A stretch of 64,000 nt of DNA from Capsicum annuum. Lineage: Eukaryota > Streptophyta > Magnoliopsida > Solanales > Solanaceae. Location of the stretch: assembly GCF_002878395.1 (NCBI RefSeq), contig NC_061118.1:91035016-91099015 (forward strand). Reading direction: 5' to 3'. Both the position numbers and the translations under genes were made by a program. Position 1 is the first letter of the stretch; every line of letters starts with the position of its first letter. The notes below the pieces were generated by a model, which was not told where the DNA came from, ran no database searches, and saw nothing but the letters and a program-made list of their open reading frames with translations. Positions 11,066-23,225 of the stretch are shown here, in pieces.

Positions 11066-12724
11066 ATGATTATTGATATGCCTATATGTACGTCTACTGA
11101 TTTGAGTCTGACTATCCCTATGTATGGCAATTATATGTTATTTATGCTCATGTGTTGTAGGGTATAATAGTGATATTAGAGATGTCGATTATAGTTTTCT
11201 AGTGATAAAAGTATAAAGTGGTATAGTTGTTGATTTAAGGTTGACAAGATGATTAGTGGTGAATATTAATTAAGAAGTTAATAATGACTTATGGATAGTA
11301 GAACCTTAGCAATAATGAGGACTAGTGGTATTGACGACTAGTAATAATGATTATTTAATGATGTTTAGCATAGATGAAGACTTATAACAAAGATGATTAG
11401 TTGATAAAAATGATTTAGTCGATAATGATAACTAGTTGCCAAATAAGCATATATGGATTAGTGATTCTAGTTACCAAATGATGTTTAGTCAATTAGGTGA
11501 ATAATGAATAATTGGTGATCGACAATTGTTTGATAAATGGTAATTAGTAAGCTTGTAATAGCTAAAAATAAGTATTGGCTAGTTGATAAATATGATTTAG
11601 TGATGAATTTAGATGCTAGATATTGGATAGTTTGTGAAAAATGACTAGTTGTCGACCCATGAATAGTGATTATATGTTGAACAGTTGTTAAGTAACAATT
11701 AGAGGTTATATGATGGGTACTGAGTAATTGGAATAGTTAATAAGCATTGGTTAGACAACAAAGAGCTAGTAGTGTGTATTGAGGATATAGTTGTCTAAAT
11801 GATGGTATATTTATGGTTATAAATATATTGTCACATTTTGTGAAATTATTAATGTTGATGATAAATAAGGAGTGTGGTAAGTTCTCGATTGATGATACTT
11901 GTGGAGTTTGGATATATTATTGATTAGATTTCTTTTTATTTCTCTTAGCTGTACTCTCCAATGGTATGGGATGATGTGATGAGATCTTTACTTTATGCAG
12001 TTGGAGTATGGGAGCCAACTTTGTACTAGTGATGTCTTGGGTTGATGCTTTATGATACATTATTATTCCAAATTATCTAATCTTATGTATGGCAATATTG
12101 GCTTGTGTTTATGCCTTATGTTATACTATTATTCCAGTTTAGTTACTTATTATGTACAATGATGATTGATATGATTTTGGTTTAATTCTGTACCTTGACT
12201 TAGTTCTAATTATCTTACATTTTATCATTCTTATATCATGATTTAGCTCAGTCGATTGATGATGCCTTTTGAGTACCCATTGTTTTGGTACTCATACTAC
12301 ACTTCTGTATCTTTTTGGTGCAGATTTGAGTACTAGGTGTCGCCTCTTATCGTTGTTCATATAGTGATTGATTTCTAAAGATAGGGTGAGATCTTGGAGT
12401 TTGAGTTGCCTAATTTACCTCTATCTCTTATATTCAGTCTTTAGTATTCAAGAAAAATGTATTTACTATTCTAGACTTGAGTTGTATTAATACTATTAGA
12501 TGCTCTTATACTGACTCTACCAGGTTTTAGGATTGTTATCTTTTTTACTGTCTATCTATTTAGAAGACTTCATTTATTTATAACTTTTGTTTGTTGAAAT
12601 TGTCTTATGTTGGGCATTCCTTATCAAATTAACCCATTGTATTAGCTCTGGGTTATGGTATTGGATTACCTGATGGAAAGATTTGGTAGGTTCCATCATG
12701 ACTCATAAATTGGGTCATGTCAAA

Positions 12725-12738
12725 TTAGTATCAGAGCC
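12725..12738 (+). other. Primer binding site of element B
   Basis: ttagtatcagagcc, two bases after the LTR end, is a slightly mutated TGGTATCAGAGCC, complementary to the 3' end of initiator methionine tRNA, the usual primer for many plant gypsy and copia elements. Confidence 0.8.
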
Positions 12739-12929
12739 TAGGTTTCATTGGTATTGTTGGTACAAGAGCAAGTGTCTAGAAGAGTCCTGCTGATCAAAAT
12801 ATTGACGTACATTTCCTATCTTCAAGAGGCTATGGGACATTCTTAGGTGTTTTTCACTTCTTTCACTTATATTGTGCTAAGAGTCTAAGTTGGTTTGTAG
12901 AGTATTCCTTTGACTTTAATCTTTCACAG

Positions 12930-14400
12930 ATGGCTAGGAAATATGCTACCACTACACGAAATGAGGGTACCAAGATTGAGCCTAAGGATCCTTCTCTTAT
13001 TTGTGGATGACCTAGAGGTCATAAAAAACCCTGTGATGTGTCCCTAGCTAGGGACAGGATAGGCTACCTTCCTCATACCCTTTTCCTGCTCCAGAGCTAA
13101 AGATTCTTCCTCCAAAGCTAGCGATGGGCCAGACACCAGTCAAAGCTCCACCAAGGTTTATTTCTTCATTGGTGCTCAGAGATACATTGGTTTGGTTTTT
13201 GGGTATAGTTAGTGGTATTCCACCTGGTGATGCATAGTCTATAAATCAGAGTAGTACTAAGCGGGGGTGTAGCCTATAGCTGCGGCTTCTAGAGTTGAGG
13301 TTCCTCCTGCATCAGTAGTTTCTCAATCGATAGTTACCCAGTCGGTGGTTGCTCAGCCTTTTATGTTTTCTGAAAAAGAGAAGATGTTGGGTAGATTCTT
13401 GATTAGCTCCATTGAGATTCTTTGGTGCTCCTAGAGAGGATGCAATAAGTTCTTGATTACTTGTGTGGATAGGCTTTATGGTTTGGGCCTTGTTAAGAAT
13501 CGTGGTATGGATTACACTATATTTTAGTTAGACTTGTCTGCTCATCATTGGTGGAGAGGTTATATGGATTATAGACCAACTGGATCTTCTCCCTTATAAT
13601 GGACTCAGTTCTCTAAGATATTCTTGGAGAAGTATATTTCTCACAACCTTAGAGATTATTTGAAAGACCAGTTCTCTAGATTGGAGCATGGCTCTATGAC
13701 AATTACAGAGTATGAGGCTTATTTTTATGAGTTAGATAGGTATGTAACTTCTATTCTAGGTACTGAGTATGAGAGAGTTTGCTGCTTTTTTAAAAGGCTG
13801 AGGCTTTCCATTCGTATGCCCACTCAAAGTTTGATCGCTGTGGGTAGGTCTTTTGCTGAGGTTTCAAATCTTGTTATAGTGATAAAGGAGATACACCATG
13901 AGGGTCGTGATAAGATACCTAGGTTTTAGGGTAGATTCAGTGGGATACTATCAACCTTAGTGTCAGCCTAGTCGACCTGTCAGGTATCTCTTTAAATTAC
14001 TAATGAAGTTCAGTCTAGTTCTTGAGATTGCCCTAATAAGGATAGTGGTCAATCTTTGATGGGTTTATTTTCTAGTTATTCTAGATACGGTGGTCATTCT
14101 AGGTTAGTCAGATCTATTGGTTCTGGTTCAACTCCTATTTCTTGTTTTACTTATGGACTCTCTGGTTACTATTTGCATGATTGCCTTAGTCATGGGATAA
14201 TGGTTGTTTCAACTTAAGACTACTCTTCCTATTAGAGTAGTTCACCCCTCAGCTAAAGGTGGTTCTTACAGCCATAAAAGTGGTTTCTAAGGTATTCAAG
14301 GAGGTTCTCAGAAAGGTAGGATAAGAGGTCGGTCAGGTGCCCAGCCAGGTGGTAGACATGGTCAAATATATGAAGTACCTACTAGACCCGAGGCTCAGAC
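12930..14400 (+). pseudogene. Element B gag remnant
   Basis: A start ATG at 12930 reads MARKYATTTRNEG and is soon broken. The best preserved capsid stretch (13624-13929) reads EKYISHNLRDYLKDQF, TITEYEAYFYELDRY and a C-terminal helical part, matching the gypsy capsid (usual EFMNLEQGxMSVxEYxAKFxxLSRYA). A degenerate zinc knuckle follows near 14145-14190 (CFTYGLSGYYLHDC; Cys 2 and the His are both Tyr), so nucleic-acid binding by this knuckle is lost. Several stops and shifts are present. Confidence 0.8.
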
Positions 14401-15000
14401 TTTGGATGTTGAAGTTACAGGTATAATTTTTGTGTGTCGCTGGTCGACCCTTTCTTTATTTGATCTAGATCTACTTATTCTTATATTTCTATTTATTATG
14501 CACCATGGTTAAAGTTTTCTTTTGATTCATTATCTATTCTTATGGGTGTATTTACTCCTGTAGGTGATTCTTTAGTAATGGATTGAGTATTCAGATCATG
14601 TGTGGTGACTATCAATGATGTTGATACTTATGTTGATCGTATTATTCTTGATATGGTGAACTTTGATGTGATTTTGGGCATGGAAAGGTTATCCCACTAT
14701 CATGCAGTCATGGATTGTTTTACCAAAACCATTACCTTAGCCATGCCCAACATACCCCCAGTCATGTGGAAGGGAGCTGTAGCTGCAAGCCGATGGGGAT
14801 TATCTCTTATATGTGTGCTAGTAGACTTATCTCTAGGGATTTTAAGTCCTATCTCATTTATGTTTGTGATGCTAGTATAAAGAGTCTGTCGCTTGACTCT
14901 TTTCCTATTGTTTGTGAGTTTCCTATTGTGTTCCCCACATACCTGCCTGGTATTCCCCCTATCCATGAAATTGAATTTGCCATTGATCTCGAGCCTTGAA
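14400..15000 (+). pseudogene. Element B protease and linker
   Basis: The frame 14602-14880 reads RIILDMVNFDVILGMERL, then CFTKTITLAMPNIPP, the C-terminal protease flank of gypsy pol (W to R in the GMDW block). A shift leads into 14880-15000 with FPIVCEFPIVFPTYLPGIPP and IEFAIDLEP, the PR-RT linker. The N-terminal catalytic Asp region (about 14440-14560) is only weakly readable. Confidence 0.8.
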
Positions 15001-15700
15001 CCCAACCTATTTCTATAGAACCTTACTATATGGCTTTTTCCAAGCTTAAAAAGCTAAATTCTCAGGTTTAGGATCTTCTTGGTAAGGATTTTATTAGACG
15101 GAGTGTGTCCCCTTGGGATTCTTCTGTGTTTTTTATGAAGAAGAAAGATGTCTCTATGCATATGTGCATTGATTATAAACAGCTTATAAGGTGACAGTGA
15201 AGAACCGTTATCCTCTATCTTTCATTGATGATTTATTTGACCTACTTCAGGGTGTAGTCGTGCTTTCTAAAATTAATTCGAGATCTGGTTACCATCAGAT
15301 GAGGATTTGGGTTGAGGATATCCCAAAGATAGCTTTTAGGATCCGTTATGGTCATTCTGAGTTCTTGGTGATGTCTTTTGGGTTGACTAACGCCCTACCT
15401 GTATTCATTGATTTGATGAACCATGTAGTCAGGACTTATTTGGATTTTGTTGTGATTGTATTCATCGATGGCATCCTCGTGTATTCGAGAAGTAGTGAGG
15501 AACATGCACAACATTTGAGGATTGTGCTCCACACTATGAGAAATCATTTGCTTTTTGTCAAATTCTCTAAGTATGGGTTTTGGCAAGAGTTAGTGGCATT
15601 TCTTGGGCATGTGGTGTCTAAGGATGGTATTATGGTACACCCTGCCAAGATTGAGGCAATTTATGATTAGGATAGACCCATATCTTTGACTGAGTTTCTA
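15000..15700 (+). pseudogene. Element B reverse transcriptase, catalytic site lost
   Basis: The largest open piece is 15191-15670. Blocks: [72 protein letters not shown]. Two of the three catalytic aspartates are gone: KIDL is KINS and FIDD is FIDG. The upstream part carries CIDYKQ with a following disruption. The family fold is still recognisable, but the enzyme cannot work. Confidence 0.88.
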
Positions 15701-16290
15701 GCTTTATTGGTTTGGCTAGTTATTATAGATGCTTCATTGAGGGTTTTGCTACTATTTTAGCCCCTATGACCAGATTGACTCGAAAGAAGGTTCCTTTTCA
15801 ATGGTTTGAGAAGTGTGAGTTGAGCTTTGGAAATTTGAAGGACTTTCTTATTTCATATATTATGTTAGCTCTTATTGTTAAGGGTGAATGATTCACCATG
15901 TTTTTTGATGCTTCTGGTGTTGGTCTTGGTTGTGTATTAATGCAGTAGGGTCGTGTTATTGCTTATGCTTCTATGCAGGTTAAGGTGCATGAGTGCAACT
16001 ACTCCACTTATGATTTGGAGTTGGCAGCGGTATTTTTCGCGCTTAAGATTTGGAGACATTATCTATATAATATGCATTGTGAGATTTTCACTAATCATAG
16101 CAGTTTTTAGCACCTTATTACCCAGAGTAAGCTTAATGCTTTCCAACATAGATGGATGGATTTACTTAAGGACTTTGATATTTCTATCTTGTATTATCCG
16201 GGCAAAGCGAATACACTTACGGATACCTTGAGATGCAAGGCAGTGGGTATGGGTAGTTTGGCTTGTATTTCAATTTCTCAGAGGCCATTG
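15700..16290 (+). pseudogene. Element B RNase H domain
   Basis: In broken frames after the RT: RLTRKKVPFQW, then FTMFFDASGVGLGCVLMQ with the final Gln codon as a stop nearby, a [19 protein letters not shown] block and LKIWRHYLY. The FDAS catalytic Asp is kept. This is the usual RT-RNase H linker and domain of gypsy elements. Confidence 0.75.
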
Positions 16291-16499
16291 GCACATGACA
16301 TTTAGTCCTTGGCCAACCTGATTATTTGTCTTGATATCTCACATCCTATGAGGATTTTGGATAGTGTATAGGTGAGGTCATTACAATTTGAGTAGGTTTA
16401 TGATCGACTATTTGAGGATGATAATCTTTATTTCCTTCGAGATCAGGTATTGAGTGGTGAGTTCGAGAGGTACACTATTGATTCTAAGGGTATTTTTAG

Positions 16500-17330
16500 G
16501 TTTGATGCTTGTATTTGTGTTCCTTAGCTTGATGACTTAATTCAGTTGATTTTTCATGAGTGTCACAACTCTAGGTACTCTATTCACCTCGGTACAACCA
16601 ATATATATAGAGATTTGAGACAATATTATTGGTGGAGCAGTATGAAGAGAAATATGGTAGACTTTGTAGCTTATTGCCTATGTCGTTAGTAGGTAAAGGT
16701 CGAACATCAATGACTAGGTGGTTTGACTTAGAGGTTACCCATTCCCGAGTTGAAATGGGAATAAATTACCATGGATTTTGTTAGTGGGTTGCCTCATTCT
16801 TCCAATTGTTCCGATAGTATTTGGTTCATTATAGACTGTCTGACTAAGTCAACATATTTTATTTTGATTCAGATATCCTTCAGTGCTGAGAGATTGACCC
16901 ATATTTATGTCCAGGAGATAGTCTATTTGCTTGGTGTACCTATTTGTATCATTTTAGATAGTGGTTCTGTGTTCACTTCTAGATTTTGATGAACCTTTCA
17001 GAAGGATTTAGGCACTCAGGTGATATCAGTATAACTTTCATTCGCAAATAGATGGTCATTCAGAGTAGACTATTCATGTGCTTAAGGATATGCTTCGAGC
17101 CAGTGTTATGTTTTTTGGAGGCCAGTGGGAGTAACACTTAGCCTTGGTAGAGTTTTCTTATAATAACAGTTATCATTCGAGTATTGAGATGGCGCCATTT
17201 GAGGCTTTGTATGGTAGGATATATCATTCCCCAATTGGATCGTTTGATACTTATAAGTTTTGGCCCTGAGGTACAGATTTTCTTTAGGAGTCAATGGATA
17301 AAGTCAGGGTGATTCAGGATAGGTTGAGAG
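16500..17330 (+). pseudogene. Element B integrase zinc-binding and catalytic core
   Basis: The zinc-binding part reads HECHNSRYSIH, QYYWWSSMKRNMVDFVAYCL. The core (open 16771-16989) starts MDFVSGLPHSS with the first catalytic Asp. The second Asp is in IILDSGSVFTS (usual SDRGxxFTS), and the Glu is kept in DGHSE near 17050, followed at once by a stop where Gln is expected. The DDE triad is thus visible in a broken frame. Confidence 0.82.
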
Positions 17331-17864
17331 CGGCTCGGTGTAGAAAGAAAACCTATAGAGATCATAGGCGTTATGCCTTAAAATGGGAGTTGGCTATTAT
17401 GTATTCCTCCGTATGTCACCCATGAAAGGTGTGATGAGGTTTATGAGGAAGTGTAAGCTCAGTCTGAGATATGTTGGACCTTTTGTAATTCTCCACTCAG
17501 TTGGTAAGGTAGCTTATAAGTTAGCTTTACCTCCATATTATTCTGATGTTCTTCCAGGTTTCTATGTCTCTATGTTGTGGTGATACATTACCGAACCTTC
17601 TCATGTGCTTAGGCGGTACTCAGTCCAGTTGGATGAGCGTTTGACCTTTGTACAGGATTCGGTGCTCATTTTGGCCAGTGATGATAGGCGATTGTGAACT
17701 AGAGAGATTCCCATTGTTAAGGTTTAGTGGAGCCACCACCCAGTGGAGGAGGACACTTGGGATGTCAAGAGTGAGATGTGGACTCAGTATCCTCACCTAT
17801 TCGAGACTTTAGGCATTTCCTCATTTTTAACTTTTGAGGACAAAAGTTCCACAGTAGTGGATGC
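17330..17864 (+). pseudogene. Element B integrase C-terminus and polypurine region
   Basis: The open piece 17383-17583 reads KCKLSLRYVGPFVILHSVGK and VAYKLALPPYYSDV. Further on, EIPIVKV, a stop, and HHPVEEDTWDVKSEM give the chromodomain-like tail, followed by tttgaggacaaaag and a short purine-rich tract gtagtggatgc before the 3' LTR. The polypurine tract is degenerate. Confidence 0.8.
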
Positions 17865-20380
17865 TGTAATGACCCTTCAGGTCATTTTCCATAGTTCTAC
17901 TTATTTTCGCCGTTAGGGCCTCTTTCCATAGCTACCCCAAGTTATTTATGACTTACTGGAACTAATAGTTTGGTTATCGGGCAGTTCATTTGTTTTTTTA
18001 TAGCCAATTCCCCATTTAGAAGTCTTTCTAGTTCCAAATGGCCACCGAATTAAAAATTCAGTAAAACGATTCTGGATGCAAATTTTGAATGCACCAGTAG
18101 TTCATAATATCAATTTTAGGCTAGGAAGACCTTTGATTCAAATCCCAAGACCTAATGGTTGAAAAGTTAAAAAATCGAGAAATTAGGTGTGGGACCCATA
18201 TTTGGTCGAAATAACTCAAATTGAAAATCCAACTTCTCCAACATATCCAAAATGTCAAATTTAGTGTGGTTACATAGTTCATTTACATATTTTGGATTCC
18301 GAATGAATCCCGAAGCGTTGGTGGGAAATTGGAAAACTTTCCAAGTTTTACTAGTGCTGGTGCATCTGCAATTACACAAAAGCCATTGTGATTGCACTAT
18401 TATGATCTCACAAAGGCCATTACAATATCCCTATTGCGATTGCAATCCATGGAGTGCAATAACACTACTTGGACACCTGACTTGGGTATAAAATGACCCC
18501 TTAGGCCGCATTTTAGTCATCTTCCACTCATCCTTGAGACCTAAAAACCCTAAAAGAGTATGCTATCTTGAAATTGAGTCTTAGGGGTGACTTGGGGAGC
18601 ATGATTAACATATATTTTTGAAAATATCTTTGGATTTAAGTTAAGAATCCTTCAAATTCATGCTTAAATTTCTTGAAAATTTTACCAAAGCTCTAAATCA
18701 CTTAGGGCTTGATTTTATCCAAAAGTTTGCTTGGTTTTGACCCATTGTTTGAGGGTTTTGATTCCATAAGCTTGACATCATGTTGGGTTGGTCTTAGAAG
18801 TGTGATTTTCATAAGCGGGACCCATATGGGGCATTGACATGATTTTTGGACCCGAAGCACAATAGTGGAATATGCGTATCATTATGCTCGTATTGATGAG
18901 TAAATTGTATTTTCGATAGCTTGACATCTTGAAGAGGCTTCTCAAAAGGAAAAACCAAAGGTTTAGCGGATTTTTGAGCTTTCTTCGACGCTGAGGTAGG
19001 TTTTAGTAGAATATGGGTATCATTATTCCTTGTTTGATTGAGCTATGTCACAATATATCTGTGATATCTCATTAGATTGTGATGGGTTTTAGGTGTTGGA
19101 TTGATGAAATACAAGACGGGTTAGTTGGACCATTTAGTCTATAATGAATCTTAAAGTTAAAAAGCTTGACTTGTTTCCCTACATCTTAGGTGGAATAGAC
19201 TTCATTGCTTATGCCTAATATGAGAATGCCTTAGCTTACTCAATTTAGGTGAAATACTCTAGATGCTCATAACTAGAGTAAGTTGGCCTTAAATGCTTAT
19301 ATTAATAAAGGTTGCCTTAGTTCCATTGGACTTAGTAAAATTTGCTTGAGTAGAATATCTACCTTAGGTTTTATTGTGGCTTGTAATATATCAATGATTT
19401 AATTTAGATACCTTAGCCTAGTCTGAGATAGAAATTGACTTAGAATGTATTTCTAGGATCTAGAAATGGGATCTTTGACCCTCCTTAAGATAAGATTAAA
19501 GATTAGATCTCTTGAACCCTCGTACACTTAGTAAATGCCTAGAGAGTGCCCTTATGAGGCAATATTGATGAGTCTTAGTACTTATTGGTTATGATGAACG
19601 ACATTGGAAATAATGCTTAAGTGATTATGTCTTATGTATGTTTTATTGGCTAAAGCTTATGACAAGCTATTGATTATGTTATTTTGATTGGATATTGATT
19701 GGCTAACGATCATGCTATCGAGCCCCGGACTATGATACGACCTAAGACATACATTATGTTATTAACTATGTTATGAATAAGCTATAGATTATTCAATGGA
19801 TTTACTATTTCTCAAGTTAGAGATAAATTATCTTTATGCTAATAATAGGCCAATGAATAAGCTACTAACTGGCCATTGCTCATAATATTGCTTATGGGTA
19901 TGCTCATGGTCTAATTTACTAGACCATTGGTTATGCAATGATGAGCCATTTATCACGCTTTTGATTAACCCTTGTCTACATTATTGACTATACCATTGTT
20001 TAGGCTAGTATTCGGGCCATTGACTATGCTATTGCTTATGTCATGATCATGTTTAATAAATACGCTAATAATCATATTGGAAATCTTCTTAATTGTCGGT
20101 ATTGGAAACTATAATGTAATGATGCTAGAAAGCATGCTTATTGACTTTATGTGAAGTATATTATAAATTATGCTTGGACTCATGATACTTCATTATATGA
20201 TTATTTGTGCTAATGCTTTTACCCCTTATTATATATATCTATATATCCATCATGGGACGGAGAAAGATATTGGTGTTAAAGATATAAGTTTTGGGGAAAA
20301 ATCGATGATTGTTTATAATATTCATGCTATATATACATACTTTTTGATAATGTGACATTGATGAGGAGCGATGAATTATT
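17865..20380 (+). repeat. 3' LTR of element B, truncated
   Basis: Begins TGTAATGACCC and follows the 5' LTR to gatgaattat (matching about 10630). After that, unrelated sequence begins, so about 2.1 kb of the LTR is missing, including both tandem arrays and the TSD. By eye the two LTRs differ at many positions, indicating an old insertion. Confidence 0.85.
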
Positions 20381-20794
20381 AAATAACATATGTTTGGCTT
20401 TACACTGGACTAGTCTATTTAAAACCAAATATATGTCATTCATTTTATATATTACAATGGTTAATTATTATGATATGTGAATTAACATTTTTACCCTTTG
20501 AGGGTTTTTCTTTCCTCTTAGAGAGAGGTTGATTTATGTTGGTAATCAAACTTGTCCACTTCACAAAAACTCTATATTTGCTACAAAGTTGAAAACCAAA
20601 CATTCCTGAAGCTGAAATCGAGGCATAACTTTTGAGAAGTTTTCAAAATTTCAAGCTAATCTATGTTAGAATGAACTGAAGTATTTTACATTTTGGACAA
20701 GGGCAGAATTTTTAAGAAGAACTCGAAAATTCCATACTAAACGATGTCATAAGTTACAAGTAAGTTCGAAAGTTTCTATGTTATAGACTGGGGT

Positions 20795-20823
20795 AGAATT
20801 TTTGAGGAATCCTCAAAAATTCT
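20795..20823. repeat. Perfect 14-bp inverted repeat
   Basis: agaatttttgagga, one spacer base, then its exact reverse complement tcctcaaaaattct. It can form a 14-bp stem. The surrounding 200 bp holds looser versions (gcagaatttttaag and gaactcgaaaattcc), suggesting a repeated stem-loop element. Confidence 0.75.
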
Positions 20824-21474
20824 ACAACTACTACTTCAATATTAGAAAAGTTTTCAAATCAATAATCAACAAGGTGCATCAAGAGAACAAGGCAATACCA
20901 ACACAGTCAGTCTCTCAAAACTAAGAATTTTTCTTTGGATATAGGAATAGTGAAGTCACAATGCTGACGATGTTAAGGATGACAAGAGGTATTACCAGAC
21001 CCCCCGCGACCTTGCCATAATAATCTAGACAACTTCTTTTCTTCATTTTCCTCTTGATTTATTTTTCTATTATTTCTTTATGATTTATAACACTTATCCT
21101 AATTTCTTAGGAAAATGACCAGTCATAACAATTAAGATATGGATATATTTTTCGAAACCATTATTTTGATATCATCATGAGTTAAATGACTTTATCCTGA
21201 AACTCTATCTTCTATTACACTTTTGACTTAGTTACAACAAATTTCTATGTTATCAATAAGTGTTGTTTGAGCTATCCATGTGATGTTATGTAAGATGGTC
21301 TCTAATAAATAATGCAAATGTATGCTCTCAAAGTTTGAGGATTCAATCTAGAAGCTCAGGACATGTACAAATCCTTGTAAGGATTCCTAATTCAAAGTAT
21401 GAATTTCAACAAATCAACTTCTATCTTTTCTTAGATATTAGGGGTTTCTACCCTCCAAGAAACTTACTGGTTAA

Positions 21475-22510
21475 TCATCCCATTCATCGTATTATAGTTT
21501 GGTCATCCAAACTTTCAAGAGGACATACCGAATCGTCACTTCATTCACGATGCCATATCTTATTATATTTTGTCATCAACCCTTTAAAAAGGACATAACT
21601 TATTATATCTGGGTCATCCACCCTTTCTGAAGGACACATCTTATTATATTTGGGTTTTCCACCCTTAAGAAGATAAATTAGACTATCACTTTATTTGAGA
21701 CATCATTTTAATAATGTTATGGGCCATCACCTCTTTCAGTGTGATATGTTATTATTTTATGGATCATCACCTCCTTCAAAGTGGCATATTATTATGTTAT
21801 GGATTGTCACTTCCTTCAGCATGACATATTAATATGTTATGGATTGTCATCTTCTTCGAAGTAGCATATTATAATGTTATGGATTGTCAATTCCTTCAAC
21901 GTGATATATTATTATGTTATGGATCGTCACCTCCTTCAGAGTGACATCTTATTATGTCATAGATTGTCGCCTCTTTCAACGTGACATATTATTATGTTAT
22001 GGACCATCACCTCTATCAAAATAACATATCATTATGTTATAGACCAACTTCCTTTTTAGCATGATATGATATCATGTTATGGATTGTCACCTCCTTCAGA
22101 GAGGCATATTATTATGTTATGGACCATCACATCCTTCTGAGTGACATATTATTATTTATGGACCATTACCTCCTTCAGAGTGACATATTATTATGTTATG
22201 GGTCGTCGCCTCCTTTAGAGTGACATATTATTATGTTATGGACCGTCACCTCCTTCAGAATGAATAGTATTATGGACCGTCACTTCCTTCAAAGTGACAC
22301 ACTATTATGTTATGGACCATCACCTCCTTCAGAGTGACATATTATTATGTTATGGACCGTCACCTCCTTTAAAGTGGCATGTTATTATGTTTTAGATGGT
22401 CACCTCTTTTAGTATGACCTATTATTATATAGATTGTCACCTCCTTCTGCATGATGTGTTACTACATTATGGACTTTTACCTTCCTTAGCGTGGCATACT
22501 AATACAAGGT
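21475..22510 (+). repeat. 40-bp tandem array with a hairpin in each unit
   Basis: About 20 units close to attattatgttatggaccg followed by tcacctccttcagagtgac. Each unit contains GTCAC, nine to ten bases, and GTGAC, a small inverted repeat. The first units (before about 21710) are more diverged (gtcatccaccc, aaggacac), the middle ones very alike. Frames open across it are repeat artefacts. Confidence 0.85.
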
Positions 22511-22554
22511 TTGAACAATTCTCGTTACATTACATTTGCTATAAATAAGTTTAG

Positions 22555-23225
22555 TGTAGGTGATTAATAAACACATTGGGCTGTCACCCCATTCAAGGTG
22601 ACATATTACATTCAAGATGGATTGTCTGCCTTTCATGGAGATATGTTGGGCCGTCATACCACTCAAAGTGACAGATTATATTCAAGATAGGCTGTCTTCC
22701 TTTCAAGAAGACAACGTTGGGCCATCACCCTACTCAAAGTGATGCATTACATTCAAGATAGGATGTTCACCTTTCAATGAGACACGTTGGGTTGTCACCC
22801 TACTAAAATTGACACGTTACATTCAAGATAGGTTGTCCACCTTTCAATGAGACACATTAGGTCGTCACCCAATTTAAAGTGATATATTACATTCAAGATG
22901 GGTTGTCTGCCTTCTAAGGAGAAACGTAAGGTTGTCACCCCATTCAAAGTGACATAATACATCCGAGATAGTTCATCCACCTTTCAATGAGATACGTTGG
23001 GTTGTCACCCTTTTCAAAGTGGCACATTGCATTTAAGATAGGTCATTCGCTTTTTAATGAGACACTTTGGGCTATCACCCTATTCAAAGTGGCATGAGAC
23101 ATTTAAGATAGAGACATGATGGGCCATCATCCTGTTCAAAGTTGCACGTTATATTTAAGGTAAGTCGTCTACCCTTTATTGGTACATATTGGGTTGTCAC
23201 CCCATTCAAAGTGGCATGATATTTT
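22555..23225 (+). repeat. 70-bp tandem array derived from the 40-bp unit
   Basis: About nine units. Each has a first half gggttgtcacc, cattcaaagtgacat, tacattcaagat and a second half ggttgtccacctttcaat, gagacac. The first half keeps the GTCAC/GTGAC hairpin of the preceding array. The second half is a shortened variant, so this looks like a higher-order dimer of the same ancestral unit. Confidence 0.8.

Larger units (their letters stand above)
8115..12722 (+). repeat. 5' LTR of element B (about 4.6 kb)
   Basis: Starts TGTAATGACCC and ends GGGTCATGTCA, so the ends form a short imperfect inverted repeat. A PBS follows two bases later. The first 2.5 kb is repeated at 17865-20380. The LTR contains a degenerate U3 word cassette (8635-8740), a run of gattatg-type repeats (9820-10300), a TA microsatellite (about 10575-10600) and two tandem arrays (10690-10790 and 10800-11065). 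No coding sequence. Confidence 0.88.
8115..20380 (+). mobile_element. Ty3/gypsy element B, 3' LTR truncated
   Basis: A 5' LTR (8115-12722), a PBS, a decayed gag-PR-RT-RNaseH-IN in the usual order, and the first 2.5 kb of a 3' LTR. The order PR-RT-RH-IN with a chromodomain-like C-terminus is that of chromovirus-type gypsy (Tekay/Del-like). The element sits in the protease of element A in opposite orientation. The bases tccat (8110-8114) would be the left target duplication; the right copy is lost because the 3' LTR is cut at about 20380. Catalytic RT residues are mutated, so it is dead. Confidence 0.85.

Noticed and set aside
12725..12738. Possible tRNA-related sequence
   Set aside because: It is only the primer binding site complement of a tRNA end; no tRNA gene is seen in the window.
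14700..15005. 101-residue minus-strand frame
   Set aside because: Antisense to the protease-RT linker of element B, which has clear homology on the plus strand.
18540..18560. Telomere-like ccctaaa words
   Set aside because: Only isolated copies (aaaaccctaaaa) at several LTR sites; no tandem run.
20381..21470. Search for remaining gag of element A or a Tat pol end
   Set aside because: No block of gag, PR, RT or IN could be read in any frame; left as non-coding.
21475..23225. CRISPR-like look (regular repeats with hairpin)
   Set aside because: Units are contiguous without unique spacers and lie in a plant retrotransposon; no cas genes.
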